The position numbers and the translations under genes are program-made. A stretch of DNA of 64,000 nt from Schistosoma mansoni (Eukaryota > Platyhelminthes > Trematoda > Strigeidida > Schistosomatidae): NCBI RefSeq assembly GCF_000237925.1, contig NW_017386028.1, positions 1,426,001-1,490,000 on the forward strand, in the 5' to 3' direction. Positions 47,820 through 59,821 of this stretch are shown here, one piece after another. A model generated the notes under the pieces. It had not been told where the DNA came from. It worked only from the letters and a program-made list of their open reading frames with translations, and ran no database searches. The stretch's first letter is position 1. Each line of letters begins with the position of its first letter.

Positions 47820-48355
47820 AGGGCAGCATTTCTACAATTGAACAACATATGGAACTCAAAACAACTCTCAACTAATTTCAAGGTGAGAATCTTTAATACG
47901 AACGTCAAGACAGTCAGTCCTACCGTACGGAGATGAAACGTGGAGAACTACTACGACCATCATCAGGAAGGTACAAGTATTTATAAACAATTATCTACAC
48001 AAAATATTCAACATTCACTGACCGGATACTATCAGCAACAGCCTTCTGTGGGAGAGGACAAACCAGCTTCCATCTGAAGAGGAAATTAAGAAAAGACGTT
48101 GGAAGTGGATAGGATATACATTAAGGAAATCACCAATGTGCATTACAAGGCAATCCCTAACATGGAATCCGGAAGGGAAGCAGAAAAGAGGAAGGCCAGA
48201 GAACACATTACACCGGGAAATAGAAGCAGATATGAAAAGGGTGAATAACAACTGGAAAAGAAGGTACAGGACAGAGTTGGATGGAGAATGTTGGTGTGCG
48301 GCCTATGCTCCTCGACGAGGGGTAACAGGCATAAGTAAGTAAGTCAGTAAGTATT
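47820..48355 (+). mobile_element. RTE LINE 3' end, dead copy 2 of a near-identical pair
   Basis: See 45170-45702. The TAAG tail is longer here (taagtaagtaagtcagtaag). Confidence 0.88.
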
Positions 48356-48567
48356 ATATAGGGGTGGATGGTGAATAAATTTCTCAAATCGTTTACAAAT
48401 ACTAAAATAATCAAGGTATTTCGCTTTAAAACTGGGAACTTTTTGGATCAGTATTACAGATATGTAATTGTAGAACTTGAATAGAATTTCTAGAAAAAAT
48501 TCATTCATTTATGTGTATTTTATTATGAAAATTATTATGGAAATTTTACAGAGAGTAAAATGTTTTA

Positions 48568-48708
48568 ATGAGAACTGCTGACGAGTCTCACAATAGGACG
48601 AAACGGTCGTCCCGTTCTTCCTGCTTTTCCATGGTGGTCTAGATTCAATCGAATCATGATTTCAACTATATAAAATTACTAAAATCTCCACAAAACCCCC
48701 TTCTCGAA
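48568..48708 (+). mobile_element. Family-B SINE, 5'-truncated at the ribozyme
   Basis: Starts gagaactgctgacgag, so like 7228-7330 it keeps the ribozyme, tail and 3' end but no tRNA-like head. Core ctgacga and gaaac are intact. Helix I has two mismatches. Confidence 0.8.
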
Positions 48709-48727
48709 ATATGTTAATGTCAAAGTT

Positions 48728-49005
48728 TTCTTACTAGAAGTGGATATGACACACACTGAAGAAATCACCCAACTGAGTCACAAGGCAATCCCTTACATGG
48801 AATCCTGAAGGCCAAAGGAGAGGAGGAAGACCAAAGAACACATTACGCCGAAAAATGGAGACAGATATGAGAAGAATGAACAAAAGTTGGATAGAACTAG
48901 AAAGGAGGGCCCATTACAGAGTGAGTGGGTTGGAGAATGCTGGTCGGTGGCCGATGCTCCATTGGTGGTATCAGGCGTAAGTAATTAGGTAAGTAAGTAA
49001 AGTTT
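48728..49005 (+). mobile_element. RTE LINE 3' end, second subfamily
   Basis: Encodes the WK.DMTHTEEIT...[28 protein letters not shown] block. It groups with 55508-55833 and 780-1024 (QRRRGR type rather than KQKRGR type) and ends TAAGTAATTAGGTAAGTAAG. Confidence 0.8.
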
Positions 49006-49427
49006 TCTACCTTTCTTTTTTGGATCACCTAAGTTCTTCTATCCATCTATTATGCGTAATTTATTCATCGTTTTAATAATAATAATAATAACGATGTTAC
49101 CTTATGATCGTATACTTATCGTCAGATAATATTTAGTATTACAGTTTGTTTTTTTCCTTATCACATGTAATTCGGATTCTTTTACTGAATATATATTCCC
49201 AATACTAATTTTTAACATCATTATAAAGAGATCTTATTAAACTTTCAAACATAATGGATAATCCAATCAAATAACATACGAAGAAGAGTACTTCTTTAAA
49301 GTGAACCTTTCAATCAGAGCTTAATGAATGATTTTTTCTAATCACCATTACATTTTAATGTGTATCCAATATGGAGATTACTCATCTAGGTAGCTCTTAA
49401 ATCAGAAAAAAAAACTTATTGAGATGG

Positions 49428-50130
49428 TTTAGATGGTAGAAGACTTCTACCCAAAGTTTGTGCTGATGATGTCGTTCAGAAGGACAATGAAAGCTCCACG
49501 ACCAAACCATCCAGCTCAGAGAACAAACCTACATCAAAATAACTTATTGAATTAAAATATAAAATCTGTAAGTTACAATAATTTAAGATAACAAGACAAA
49601 TATACATATACACACCAGAGTCATACCATAATTAGGAAGACATTCCAGTAGAAATAACCAGGCCTACGTGCTGCTCTACACGTAACAGAAATACAAGGAT
49701 GACTTTGACTAGAATTTGTATATTCTTGGGTAGCTGAACGTCTTGTTATTTCAATATGTTCATGGAGTCGCCATTCCTAAAATTGAATATTAATTAAATT
49801 AGTGTTTAAAATTATGGTCTAGTATTTTTAGAAGCTTGGTACTCAGGTCAATCATCAATAAACAAGTACATTGAAACCGATTCAATATATCAAGTAATCA
49901 GAAAAATCGGTGGTAGATATGAGATCAAGAATCAAATCTAAGGGAAATACGATCGAAATAATGAGGTAGACGATGACAGTTTAAAGGTAAATAATAACTG
50001 ACCAACATCGAGGTCAACAGAACATGTAGGTATGTAGGTATTCGAACAATCCAATTCGCGACCAAACCATCCAGTTAATGGAACAACACTCCACCTAAAT
50101 CATTCATTGACCTACAAATCTTCTCCACCA
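49428..50130. repeat. Two fragments of foldback repeat F flanking ion-channel exon 4
   Basis: 49436-49545 (gtgctgatgatgtcgttcag; cacgaccaaaccatccagct) and 50050-50130 (cgaccaaaccatccagttaa) match arms of 59590-59815. Exon 4 (49627-49776) lies between them. Confidence 0.5.
49627..49776 (-). CDS. pLGIC exon 4: last ligand-binding strands, pre-M1 and start of M1
   Basis: This exon is 50 codons, acceptor attttag and donor gtatga, phase 0. It begins EWRLHEHIEI and ends CRAARRPGYFYWNVFLIM. The RRPGYFYWN junction between extracellular domain and M1 is one of the most recognisable signatures of this superfamily. Two cysteines five residues apart (HPCISVTC) lie just upstream, on the last extracellular strands. 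Confidence 0.9.
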
Positions 50131-50700
50131 TCTCAACGCTTCTTTTAAATTGTTGAACAACAGCTCATATTTCAAAATATGGTAACTGTTTTGGTTTGGT
50201 TTTACACAGCACAGGAATGAGTACAAGCTAAATCTTGTCTACGTTAAACCATCAGAGAACTCTAAATGTTTTATGTTAGATTTCAAAGTCCATGTGTTCT
50301 ATCAACTGGAGCTATTAAAAATATCATCCGTAATTTGAAGTCCTTTCTATTACTCATCAACTCGCCAATTAGTAAACGAATGTAAGACATTCTATTTAAT
50401 TTGTTATTCTTTACTAAAAATTCATCACCATTTCAAAGCAATCGGCATAAATTATCGTAAATTCCATATCATACTAACTTTAACAGATGCCTTTAGCTTT
50501 CGGTAAGAAGTTTTGTTTACGTCCACCTGGGATTTTCCATCGACTTCATCAGTCTTTTGAAGATGTTTTTTTACTATTGTAGCTGTTTGCAATCGTCTAC
50601 TGCATTGGCAGATAAGTAGTATATTTTATTTTACAAAAATGTGCAACCTAATGATTTCTCAACTCAATTTTAAATGTAAAGATTAAAGGCTTTTCCATAT
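50131..50700. other. Intron sequence, nothing recognised
   Basis: AT-rich; nothing named. Confidence 0.5.
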
Positions 50701-50705
50701 TTTAC

Positions 50706-50813
50706 CTGCTGATCTACAAGCGTTTGTAGGTTTATTCTGCAGGGTTCATATTTGTCGGGTATAAGTTCAACCTCCGATTCTGGTCTTTCGGATGTCAGAG
50801 TTATGGTCAAATC
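50706..50813 (-). CDS. pLGIC exon 3: ligand-binding domain after the Pro-loop
   Basis: This exon is 36 codons, acceptor attgtag and donor gtaaaa, phase 0. It starts DLTITLTSERPE, directly continuing the DVQ of the previous exon; the typical DVQ-x-Cys is therefore DVQ-Asp-Leu. It ends LVDQQ, which continues into EW of the next exon (the usual 'EW.L' strand of these receptors). Its single Cys at residue 25 is not at a Cys-loop position. Confidence 0.82.
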
Positions 50814-50815
50814 CT

Positions 50816-51590
50816 ACAATGTAAAAAAATCAAGAGATTTTACTTTAAATTATATCTTCGAATCGCTGAGTTAAATGTTAATGTCCAAAACAAATAGAAA
50901 TTCCATCCCACAAATACTATACGGAGATTCACCTGCATAGACGTGTATCGTTGTTATCTCTTGATGTGTTCAGTTAATACTAATGATCATGATCTGTTAT
51001 ATATTGGAAGAAAACATTTATATCATAGTCAATAGTTTACGATGATAAGTGGCTGTATTATTGACGTCTAGTTATAATACAGTGAATATCGTTGGTGTAT
51101 GTCACTCCAATGACTTGTGATCCATTTATTGAAATAAAATAACACTGACACACTGACTTATCAGTTCATTGAAACTAGTATGTTATATGCTACTCAAATA
51201 ATTTATTTCACGTCAATTTTTTCATAAAAAGATGAATTTTGTGAACGTCTTTAGATATTTTGAGGGTGATCTTAATTATTACATGCCATAAGCATATGAA
51301 TCATTCAAAACACGGAGTTCAGTGAAGGAATCTCTTTTCAAAAATCGTATACATGTATGAAAGTTCTGTTAACGTATTAGTTCTGTGAGGACATATGAAC
51401 AAGGAATAAACATGATGATGTAACAGGAAGATAATAATGCTGAATTAGATAATGTGAATAATAACAATTAAAGGTTAAGTGTGCGCAAATAGAAAGCCTT
51501 TTAAAACCAATTAGTTAAAAACGTATCATAATGTGAATGAAGTAAGATGATTAAAATACTTTTTCAGTTTAGGGTTGTGTAAATTATTGA
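50816..51590. other. Intron sequence, nothing recognised
   Basis: AT-rich; nothing named. Confidence 0.5.
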
Positions 51591-51594
51591 ATTT

Positions 51595-52045
51595 CATTGA
51601 AATCATGAACGGATCAGTGTTGGACTACCATTGAAAACCTGGAGGCTGTGGATGGCCGTTTCATTCTAGCATGGGAGTCCTAAACAGTGTGTACCAGTGA
51701 TCTCACATAAGGGGTCTGAAACCAGAACCTTCTGTCCCACTGCGACCGATGGAGTTCAACAGTGTCGGATGTGAGGCAAATACCCACCGAAGACGACGGA
51801 AGATGACCGCTCGACATCATGGGTCAGTTGAAATTAGACATTACCACCGTTGGATACCGGTTCAATGGTCTTGAGATTAAGGGCTTGCGCTCGATATCGA
51901 AGGTGATGGGTTCGGATCTCACATGCGGGATCGCAGGCCCTCACTACTGAGGAGTCCCGCACTGGAACGAAACATCTGTCCAGTGCTTCCAGATTGTCAA
52001 CGGTGGTCAGAAATTGATCGGTTCATGATTTCAATAAAATATCTT
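51595..52045. mobile_element. Family-B SINE composite, old
   Basis: A minus tail, ribozyme and head remnant (51595-51735) is followed by a plus leader, head (B box gggttcggatc), ribozyme (core ctgagga, helix II bulged) and tail to 52045. Confidence 0.7.
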
Positions 52046-52239
52046 TGTTACAATAACCAAAGGTAATATAGGGGTAAAATGAAATGAAGTGATATCAGAA
52101 AGAAGTTTGCATAAAATCATGGAGATGAGAGGAATAATTAAAGAGAGAGGGGGATATTTTCAAATATGGAACATAATAATAATAGTTTACGTCCAAGGTA
52201 ACGGTTAGGATAACATTAACTTATTTTGTATGCACAGCC

Positions 52240-52345
52240 CTGGCTTCAACTCATGGATGGCAAGAGCTTTTGCTGTTTTAATCATTTACATACGAAGAAA
52301 TCTAGGTAGATTCGGACGAAATGTATATTCAATCTTGAATCAACT
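52240..52345 (-). repeat. Penelope-like element C-terminal scrap
   Basis: Homologous to 7516-7600 (tacgaagaaatctaggtaga); encodes the LRI...AKALAI end in the minus strand. Confidence 0.5.
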
Positions 52346-52724
52346 AGTGGACCAGTCAAAAATCATTAAAAAGTAGAAGGACAGCCTAAATATTTCTTCT
52401 GTTCTCGTTTGTGTTGGAATCCAATGGTCTATATATTCCACTTTAGTCAATATGTAATACATCATTTGCTTAATATATCATTCAAAAGCAGAAACTTCAA
52501 GAGTAAAGTAAGTCATTGGTCAAAACTGTGTATCGAGTTTATAAAATGATCAAAGTAATAGGCTTTTCATTAAATTAGGTCCATAAAGTTGGTAAATACA
52601 AGTCACGAAAAAAGATTTAAAGATAACTCATTTAATCAGGTAAAGTAAATGACAATAACTATAACTTTTTCTGGAAAATAAATCTTTTAGGAATTCTTTC
52701 CAAAACGTTACTCTTACTGTAGTG

Positions 52725-53010
52725 AACAGAACACCGGTTGGGGATAATCAAATGTGTTTAAGCACAAATTACAGTTTTTCTCACTAAATTCTGATAACCA
52801 TACAATGAACAGTTAATTCGTAAAATAACAACCAATTGTCTCAATCTTCACTGTTCCTTCTGTAAATATCAGTCCGTCTTCTTTAATTCCATTGTTCATG
52901 CATTTTCGTACCGATTGCTCTTCATTCCTATTTTTTCCTTATCGGTCTTCTGCCAAAATACAATCTATGTCTGACCATCGTCATATACTGCTTATATAGA
53001 TATAATTAGA
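52725..53010 (+). repeat. Dispersed repeat D
   Basis: Clear copy of 58630-58930 (acaccggttggggataatc; ttatcggtcttctgccaaaa). Confidence 0.65.
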
Positions 53011-53136
53011 TCACACTACAATACAATAAAGCATTTAAATAATTAAACTGTGAAATTCCCTCTCTTTACTTCATCAAAATGTGCCTAGGGATCCATTCAA
53101 TGTTTTCATGTAAATATCACAATAAATTGTTTCTAA

Positions 53137-53220
53137 AAAAGGTTGAATGGAGAGTGCTGGTAGATGGCCTGTTCTCTTCCACTTGGGGGTAACAGAATTA
53201 GGCAAGTAAGTAGGTAAGTC
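53137..53220 (+). mobile_element. RTE LINE 3' terminal 80 bp
   Basis: Begins ggttgaatggagagtgctgg and ends TAGGCAAGTAAGTAGGTAAG: an extreme 5' truncation. Confidence 0.7.
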
Positions 53221-53645
53221 TTACATAGTTGACAGAAGCACTGAACTATTCAAATAACTGAATATGACCTTACTGTTTAATTTGTTTTCTTCACTATCAT
53301 TGCTAAAATTTTTTGTTATTTTGATGAAAAGTAAAAAAAAACGTTTGGTTAACTATTTAGAAAATCAGCATGAAATCAATCATCTGTCAACTGTAAACCA
53401 AAATTTCCTACATATTTTCTTCCTTTCAAAATTCACTAATCTGTCACCAATGAATAACTGGGATTTATTAATCCTAAAAAGTACGTAAGTATATTGATTT
53501 TAAAGTAGGTTTGACATTCCTTGTGTATTTGTCAATCACTTAATTACTAGGGATGGATAATGAGATGAAATATACATGCGGTTGACCTAAGAATATATAC
53601 CAGTGCAAATAATATGAATATATATGGTTCCCTAACAAAAAGTAT
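53221..53645. other. Intron sequence, nothing recognised
   Basis: AT-rich; a 74-codon ORF at 53264-53488 resembles nothing I know. Confidence 0.5.
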
Positions 53646-53649
53646 ACTT

Positions 53650-53955
53650 AAATTCACTTAGTATTATTTGTTTGAATCTTCCCACTGATGTGTTAGGACT
53701 GCAACTGATCAGTCTCTAATTGGCATATGTGCATACTGTGCTTATTGCTTCGATATAGCCTTAATTCACAAGCATTATAAGCAAAGATGGATAGTGCCTA
53801 GCAGTGGAATCCAGGATGCGCGTTTCGTCCAATGTAGGACTCGTCAGTTGGATATACCTGCATCTCAGAGTTGATGTTCACTCTGGGACTCGAACCCAGT
53901 ACCTTTCGCTTCAAACACCATTGCGTTATCCACTCAGCTACTGAGTCCTTACTTG
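53650..53955 (-). mobile_element. Sm-alpha-type SINE, simple nearly full-length minus copy
   Basis: Complete from 3' tail (ttcacttagtattatttg) to A box (agctactgagtcc). Ribozyme 53810-53858: core ctgacga, gtcc-tacatt-ggac, gaaac, intact apart from one helix III mismatch. Confidence 0.85.
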
Positions 53956-54084
53956 TTATCAATGATAAAAACTCGTTTTATAGTTAGATTTAAAATGACT
54001 TTTGTTAAAATTTCTTTATACCGACAACAATCAGGTACAAATTATTAACGTGAATAACGTGTTAAGGATTTAAAATGAAAGTTA

Positions 54085-54335
54085 CTGATTTTGATCGGCA
54101 GGGTGAATATCAATGCAGGAATGAGGATAAATCCAGCGGACAAGTCTAAAATAAGAGGAAGAGATTGTCCTGGAATCTGTTGCTAGCCACTATCCAACTT
54201 TGTTTCAAAACGCTTGTGAGCTAGTAACAATATCAAAGCGACTATGACATGTTCTGTAAATGGCTAAAGAGACTGATTAATTACAGTCCTTGACATCAAC
54301 AACAGGAAGATTCAAACACTTACACATTAAATATG
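54085..54335 (+). mobile_element. Sm-alpha-type SINE, degenerate
   Basis: Only the ribozyme and tail region is alignable; core ctgacga reads cggacaa. Confidence 0.55.
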
Positions 54336-54486
54336 TATGCAACAATCTGTGATGTTGACCAAAATGTTCAACAGTTAGAGTTTTCACAAGGTTGTATATA
54401 TGTTAGATCATAAATAAAAATAGAATATACAACAAACCATAACATATATCCGTTAAAAATAGTTTAAAAGCTATTCCTATATATGA

Positions 54487-54660
54487 ATGCCGGTTCAGTT
54501 GTCTGAAAATCAAACTCTGCAGAGCAAGACTTAAGGTCCTGGGTTCTATATTCGATGAGATGGTAGATTAGGGTTGTTGGACAGTTTCATATCAGGATAC
54601 AACAGCTGTCCTGTACTTTCTGGTTTTCGATAGTTATTTAACTAAGATCAGTGTATGATG
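54487..54660 (+). mobile_element. Family-B SINE, degenerate
   Basis: gccggttcagttgtctga, ggtcctgggttctat and acagctgtcctgtact correspond to head, B box and ribozyme 3' side. Confidence 0.5.
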
Positions 54661-54799
54661 TAATCTGGGAAACATCAACCACCTCTACAAATTTTCGATA
54701 ATAACAATTTCTTAAATTATTTTAAATGCAGGTTATAAAACTCTTGTCCATGCATTGTGAACAACAGCAATTTATAACAACAGTAATAAACAGTGTTCT

Positions 54800-54893
54800 G
54801 TGCAAAGATGGATAGTGGCTATCAGTGGAATCCAGGACGCTCGTTTCGTCCTATTTGGGACTCGTCAGCTGGACGTACCTGCATCACAGTGTT
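54800..54893 (-). mobile_element. Sm-alpha-type SINE fragment with intact hammerhead
   Basis: A short minus fragment that is little more than the ribozyme (54829-54876): gtccag, ctgacga, gtcc-caaata-ggac, gaaa, cgagcgtc, ctgga. All core residues and helices are kept. Confidence 0.85.
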
Positions 54894-55500
54894 TATATCG
54901 ATGGTGAGTCTGTAGTGTCGGTTGCTATGTTAAGCTCACATTAGCTTATTCTAGCTTCCAGCCAAGCCAATTTACTCATCCTTTCTGAGTCACATTCTGA
55001 CCTTGTTAATTATCCACTTATCAACTTTGAATGAGAGTATGTGGATGCATCTCTTAACTTATTCATCACGTCTGTAACTTATTTTTATCTGACTATAAAT
55101 ATCGAATAGCGCTCCATTAAACTGAGTTGGCTCATACACATCCACTGCGCGTCATTTCGATTCGCTCTCTTCTTTTCGTTTCGTTTCTTTGTCCGTTTGT
55201 CTGGACCAACGATTGTATGAAATATATGTATTCGAAACTCATTCTCGTATTCGATTTATTTAATCCCGTTATTCACCAACGACAGCTAAATTGACGATTG
55301 AATACGAGGATTGGCGACATATATATATTTCTATCATAATCAGAAACGATCCAAATGGAGTCAGATATAGGGCTATTAAAAGTCAATGTTTACTAAGAAT
55401 AAATTTTTTTAAAATTTGACTGTTCGCATTTCTATGCTTACAATTTATTTTATTAGTAATTTATACACTAAATGTATTAGAAATTATTATTTAATATAGA
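54894..55500. other. Intron sequence, nothing recognised
   Basis: A mixed-composition block (54900-55310) with a ggattggcgacatatat end looks like a retroelement leader or LTR end, but I cannot match it to anything here. Confidence 0.35.
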
Positions 55501-55507
55501 CCAATTA

Positions 55508-55835
55508 TACACTATCAGCAACAAGCTACTATAGGAGAGAACAAACCAGATTTCAGCGGAGAAATAAATCAGGAAGAAGCGCTGGAAGTGGATAAGGCAC
55601 ACATTGAGGAAAGCACCCAACTGCGTCACAAGGCAAGCCCTCACATGTAATCCTGAAGGTCAAAGGAGAAGAGGAAGACCAAAGACCACATTACGCCGAG
55701 AAATGGAGACAGACATGAGAAGAATGAACAACAACTGGACAGAAGTTGAAAGGAAGGCCCAGGACAGAGTGGGTCGGTGAATACTGGTCGACGGTCTATG
55801 CTCCATTGGGAGTAACAGATATAAGTAATTAAGCA
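55508..55835 (+). mobile_element. RTE LINE 3' end, second subfamily
   Basis: Same subfamily as 48728-49005; ends GTAACAGATATAAGTAATTAAG. Confidence 0.8.
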
Positions 55836-56039
55836 ACTATAGACCAATTATAAAAATGATAAATCATAGTTCAAGGTTATTTCTTATTCTAAATATCTGA
55901 TTGTCTATCATTTAGTAAAGTGTGATTTGTATGTATTTATGTGAATACATATATGAGTAATGGAAATGCCAAATACAATTATTAAGTAAATTTACAGCAG
56001 GTTTACTTTATTTAGTACTGAAAAATATAGTCATCTTAT

Positions 56040-56746
<707 letters not shown>

Positions 56747-57084
56747 ATATAGTCATCTTATTTTGTTGAATCAAGAAGAGATTTACAAAACATATATTAG
56801 GGTTATTTATCTCATGTTATAGTATTACCATAAACATTAAATGGTATGAGATTAAACTAATGTATCATATTGTGTAATTCTATATGAGAAAAAAACCGGA
56901 TTAAGTTCCATTTATTATGTGAATTCTTGTTGTCAATCCTCTATTGATTAATTAAGTTACTATGGCCAATAATAAAGGATGAAACAAGAATATAATTCTA
57001 GACAATAGTAATTTATAGAAATGAATAAGTGAAATGTTTTGTTAACACTGTAAAATAGAGGATAGGAGTAAACTTTATATTTTA

Positions 57085-57238
57085 ACCTATCGATGGTGAT
57101 TTGGAATCTGTGGCTTAGTAGATCACACTTTAGATACTGGATTCAAATCTCATTGTAAACATAAACACTTGGATATGGATAAATCCAGTTGTTGATTTAC
57201 AATAAGACAAAATGAGGGTCCTAGATTCCAGTGTTAGC
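57085..57238 (+). mobile_element. Sm-alpha-type SINE, heavily decayed
   Basis: ggcttagtagatcacac, ggattcaaatctca and acaataagacaaaatgaggg keep the spacing of A box, B box and ribozyme. Confidence 0.4.
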
Positions 57239-57347
57239 TTTAATCCGAAATTATACGAAACTTTTTTAATTTTATTAACAGCCTTCAAACATTTTGAAAT
57301 AGTGTGTTTTTGAGTGTTAAATCAACAGAAAGATATTATAGATCAGA

Positions 57348-57655
57348 ATGGGGTTTTTTGTGGAGATTTCAGTATTTTCATAGTTGAAATCATGAGTCAA
57401 NNNNNNNNNNNNNNNNNNNNNNNNNNNNNNNNNNNNNNNNNNNNNNNNNNNNNNNNNNNNNNNNNNNNNNNNNNNNNNNNNNNNNNNNNNNNNNNNNNNN
57501 NNNNNNNNNNNNNNNNNNNNNNNNNNNNNNNNNNNNNNNNNNNNNNNNNNNNNNNNNNNNNNNNNNNNNNNNNNNNNNNNNNNNNNNNNNNNNNNNNNNN
57601 TTCCAGGTTTTCCATGGTGGTCTAGCTTCAATTGACTCATTTCAACTATGAAGAA
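57348..57655. mobile_element. Family-B SINE composite interrupted by a gap
   Basis: The left of the gap is the minus 3' end (cagaatggggttttttgtgg to catgagtcaa); the right is the plus 3' end (ttccaggttttccatggtgg). The missing middle should be the inverted junction. Confidence 0.7.
57401..57600. other. Assembly gap (200 N)
   Basis: A fixed-length placeholder. Frames read across it are not real. Confidence 0.99.
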
Positions 57656-58132
57656 AGATATTAATTTGAGATCTCAGTTCTTAGGAGATCAGGAGTTACA
57701 GTGATTTTACACGCTCAATAAAATAATAAACGACATCAAGCTATAATCTAGTGAAAAATGATAAGTATATATATACGTCAATGAAACCAACAGAGACACG
57801 CATTCATATTTTGCTAACAACAATATACATATTTGAACAAGCAAACCAAGTCGATAAACAGAGTTCACCAAAGTTTCATCTGAAATGCGAATGAAAACTT
57901 TAACCTGAGGTTAAACATACCAGGTATCTACTAGATTGTTATCAAACTACCACAAGTTATGTAACTGAAAAAAGGCAGTCCTTGTTTCCTATACAAATGC
58001 TTGTTAGTGAAACTTTTATTATTCTCATTGTTTACTGGCTTATATTAGGTCATACAAAAAAATTTCACTCTGAAAATTCTACTCCAACTGTTTTATCACA
58101 TAATATACTTATTAAGGGATATAATTTACAGG

Positions 58133-58960
58133 CAGCCTGATTGAATATCTAGATTACCTGTTCCTGCCATCTAGATATTTCAACAAGTTATCTGTTTCCT
58201 TGTTTGTTTTAACAGATCATTAGATCAATTAAGTTGCACAACCAATTCAGGTGTATTTCTGAAAAGTTCAGGTCCTTTGGCTGTACAAGTTAGGAAAGCG
58301 CACAATCAGAGACATTGTGGTTGCTGGTAATATACATCGAAATGAATGTACATTATTCAAATGTCGATTCCTAAACTGATAACATTTAACTGATAACCAC
58401 TCAATATTTATTACAAGGATTGATCAAGAACTAAGAAAAGGAAACTTATTGAAATGTCAAAGACTGAATAACATAATCGTTGGAGAAAATAGATTTTTAC
58501 AAATTCATTCTAGATATTCCATACTCTCTTATTGATATCATTCATTTTCCCAAAATACATTTGCTCCAACTTCATCCAGCTCCATTAATATGCACCTCAG
58601 TTGGTTCAGCTGGTTCTACTCACTTATTTAACGTTGTTGTGAACAAAACACCGGTTGGGGACAATCGAATGTATTTAAGTAAAAGTTACAGACTATCTCA
58701 CTAAATTCTGATAAGCATACAATGAACAGTTAATTTGCAAACTATTAGTGAATTGTCTCAATCTTCACTGATCCTTCTGTAAATATCATTTCATCTTCTC
58801 TATTTCCATTGTTCATGCATTTTGACACCAATTGCGCTTCATTCCTGTTCTTTCCTTATCGGTCTTCTGCCAAAATACATTTTATGTCTGAACATCGTCA
58901 TATACTACTTATATGGATATAAGAAGACCACACTACAACGTAACTTCGTATATCATGAAA
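58133..58960 (+). repeat. Dispersed repeat D, longest copy
   Basis: Joins the two blocks seen apart elsewhere: 58133-58470 (as 11739-12075) and 58630-58960 (as 52725-53010). No protein signature; a non-autonomous element or LTR-type repeat of unknown family. Confidence 0.6.
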
Positions 58961-59079
58961 CAAATATGCTTATGAGTAGTATAGTTTATAGTTTAATATA
59001 TCTAATTGGAATTTGATTAAATTTCGAATATATTAGCTTGACTCAAAATAGCTATTATTATCAATTAAAGTTGACTTAC

Positions 59080-59277
59080 TTGAACATCCAATGGAAAATC
59101 ATTTAATTCTAATGTCTCCAAAAACACCCCTCTCAAACGACGACGTTCAACAATGAAAATTTCATCATTTTCATTTCTTTCTGTTATGATCCAATGTTGT
59201 TCTTTAGATTCACTTAGTATATTATCAATAAGTATAAGAGGATTCCAACAGCGTTGTAAATCTATTTTACGAAGACA
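59080..59277 (-). CDS. pLGIC exon 2: ligand-binding domain with FPLDVQ at the Cys-loop position
   Basis: This exon is 66 codons, acceptor tttcag and donor gtaagt, phase 0. It contains the conserved CWNP segment near residues 10-13 and ends ELNDFPLDVQ. In ordinary Cys-loop receptors this motif lies inside the disulphide loop, with Cys about eight residues before FP and another two residues after Gln. Here the earlier position is Glu, and the later one, in the next exon, is Leu. The proline stays, so this is a 'Pro-loop' without the disulphide. Confidence 0.85.
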
Positions 59278-59584
59278 CTGAAACATAAAGTTTGTGTTGA
59301 ACAGTTCAGTTGTGTTTTTTTAGGTTTTAATCACAGTTATATAAATATATTTCCCATAAATAATTGTTCAATATTGTACAGGTTAACGTAACAAAAATAG
59401 TAGATCAATATTTATAATGGATTGTGCCAGTTAGATGAATTTGCCAAATTGTTTAACCTTAATGGTTTACTTTAATTTGATCAATAGGAAATTATCATTA
59501 AACTATGAAAATAAACTATTAATGTTACCCATAACAATTTGAACGAAATTATTTACTTTTTTCGATCCAATTGTTAGCTAGTAG

Positions 59585-59815
59585 GTGTCTTTTTTTGACG
59601 GAGTTTTGTTCTCTGAGCTAGATAGTTTGGTCGTGGAGCTTTCATCCTCCTTCTGAACGACATCATCGGTACAAACACTTCACTTCTACTCTAAGTTTGT
59701 GCTGATGATGTCATTCAGAAGGATGAAAGCCCCACGACCAAACCATCCAACTCAGAGAACAAAGCTCCATCAAAATCATCCACCTGAGCCACAAATCTTC
59801 CCCACCATCTCAGGT
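59585..59815. repeat. Foldback repeat F, hairpin copy
   Basis: Left arm 59596-59682 (acggagttttgttctctgag...gaacgacatcatcggtacaa) pairs with right arm 59695-59782 (tttgtgctgatgatgtcatt...ctcagagaacaaagctccat), with a loop of about 12 bases. Confidence 0.7.
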
Positions 59816-59821
59816 GTCTTT

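Noticed and set aside
57314-57640. Open frames across the N block
   Set aside because: They exist only because N codons are not stops.
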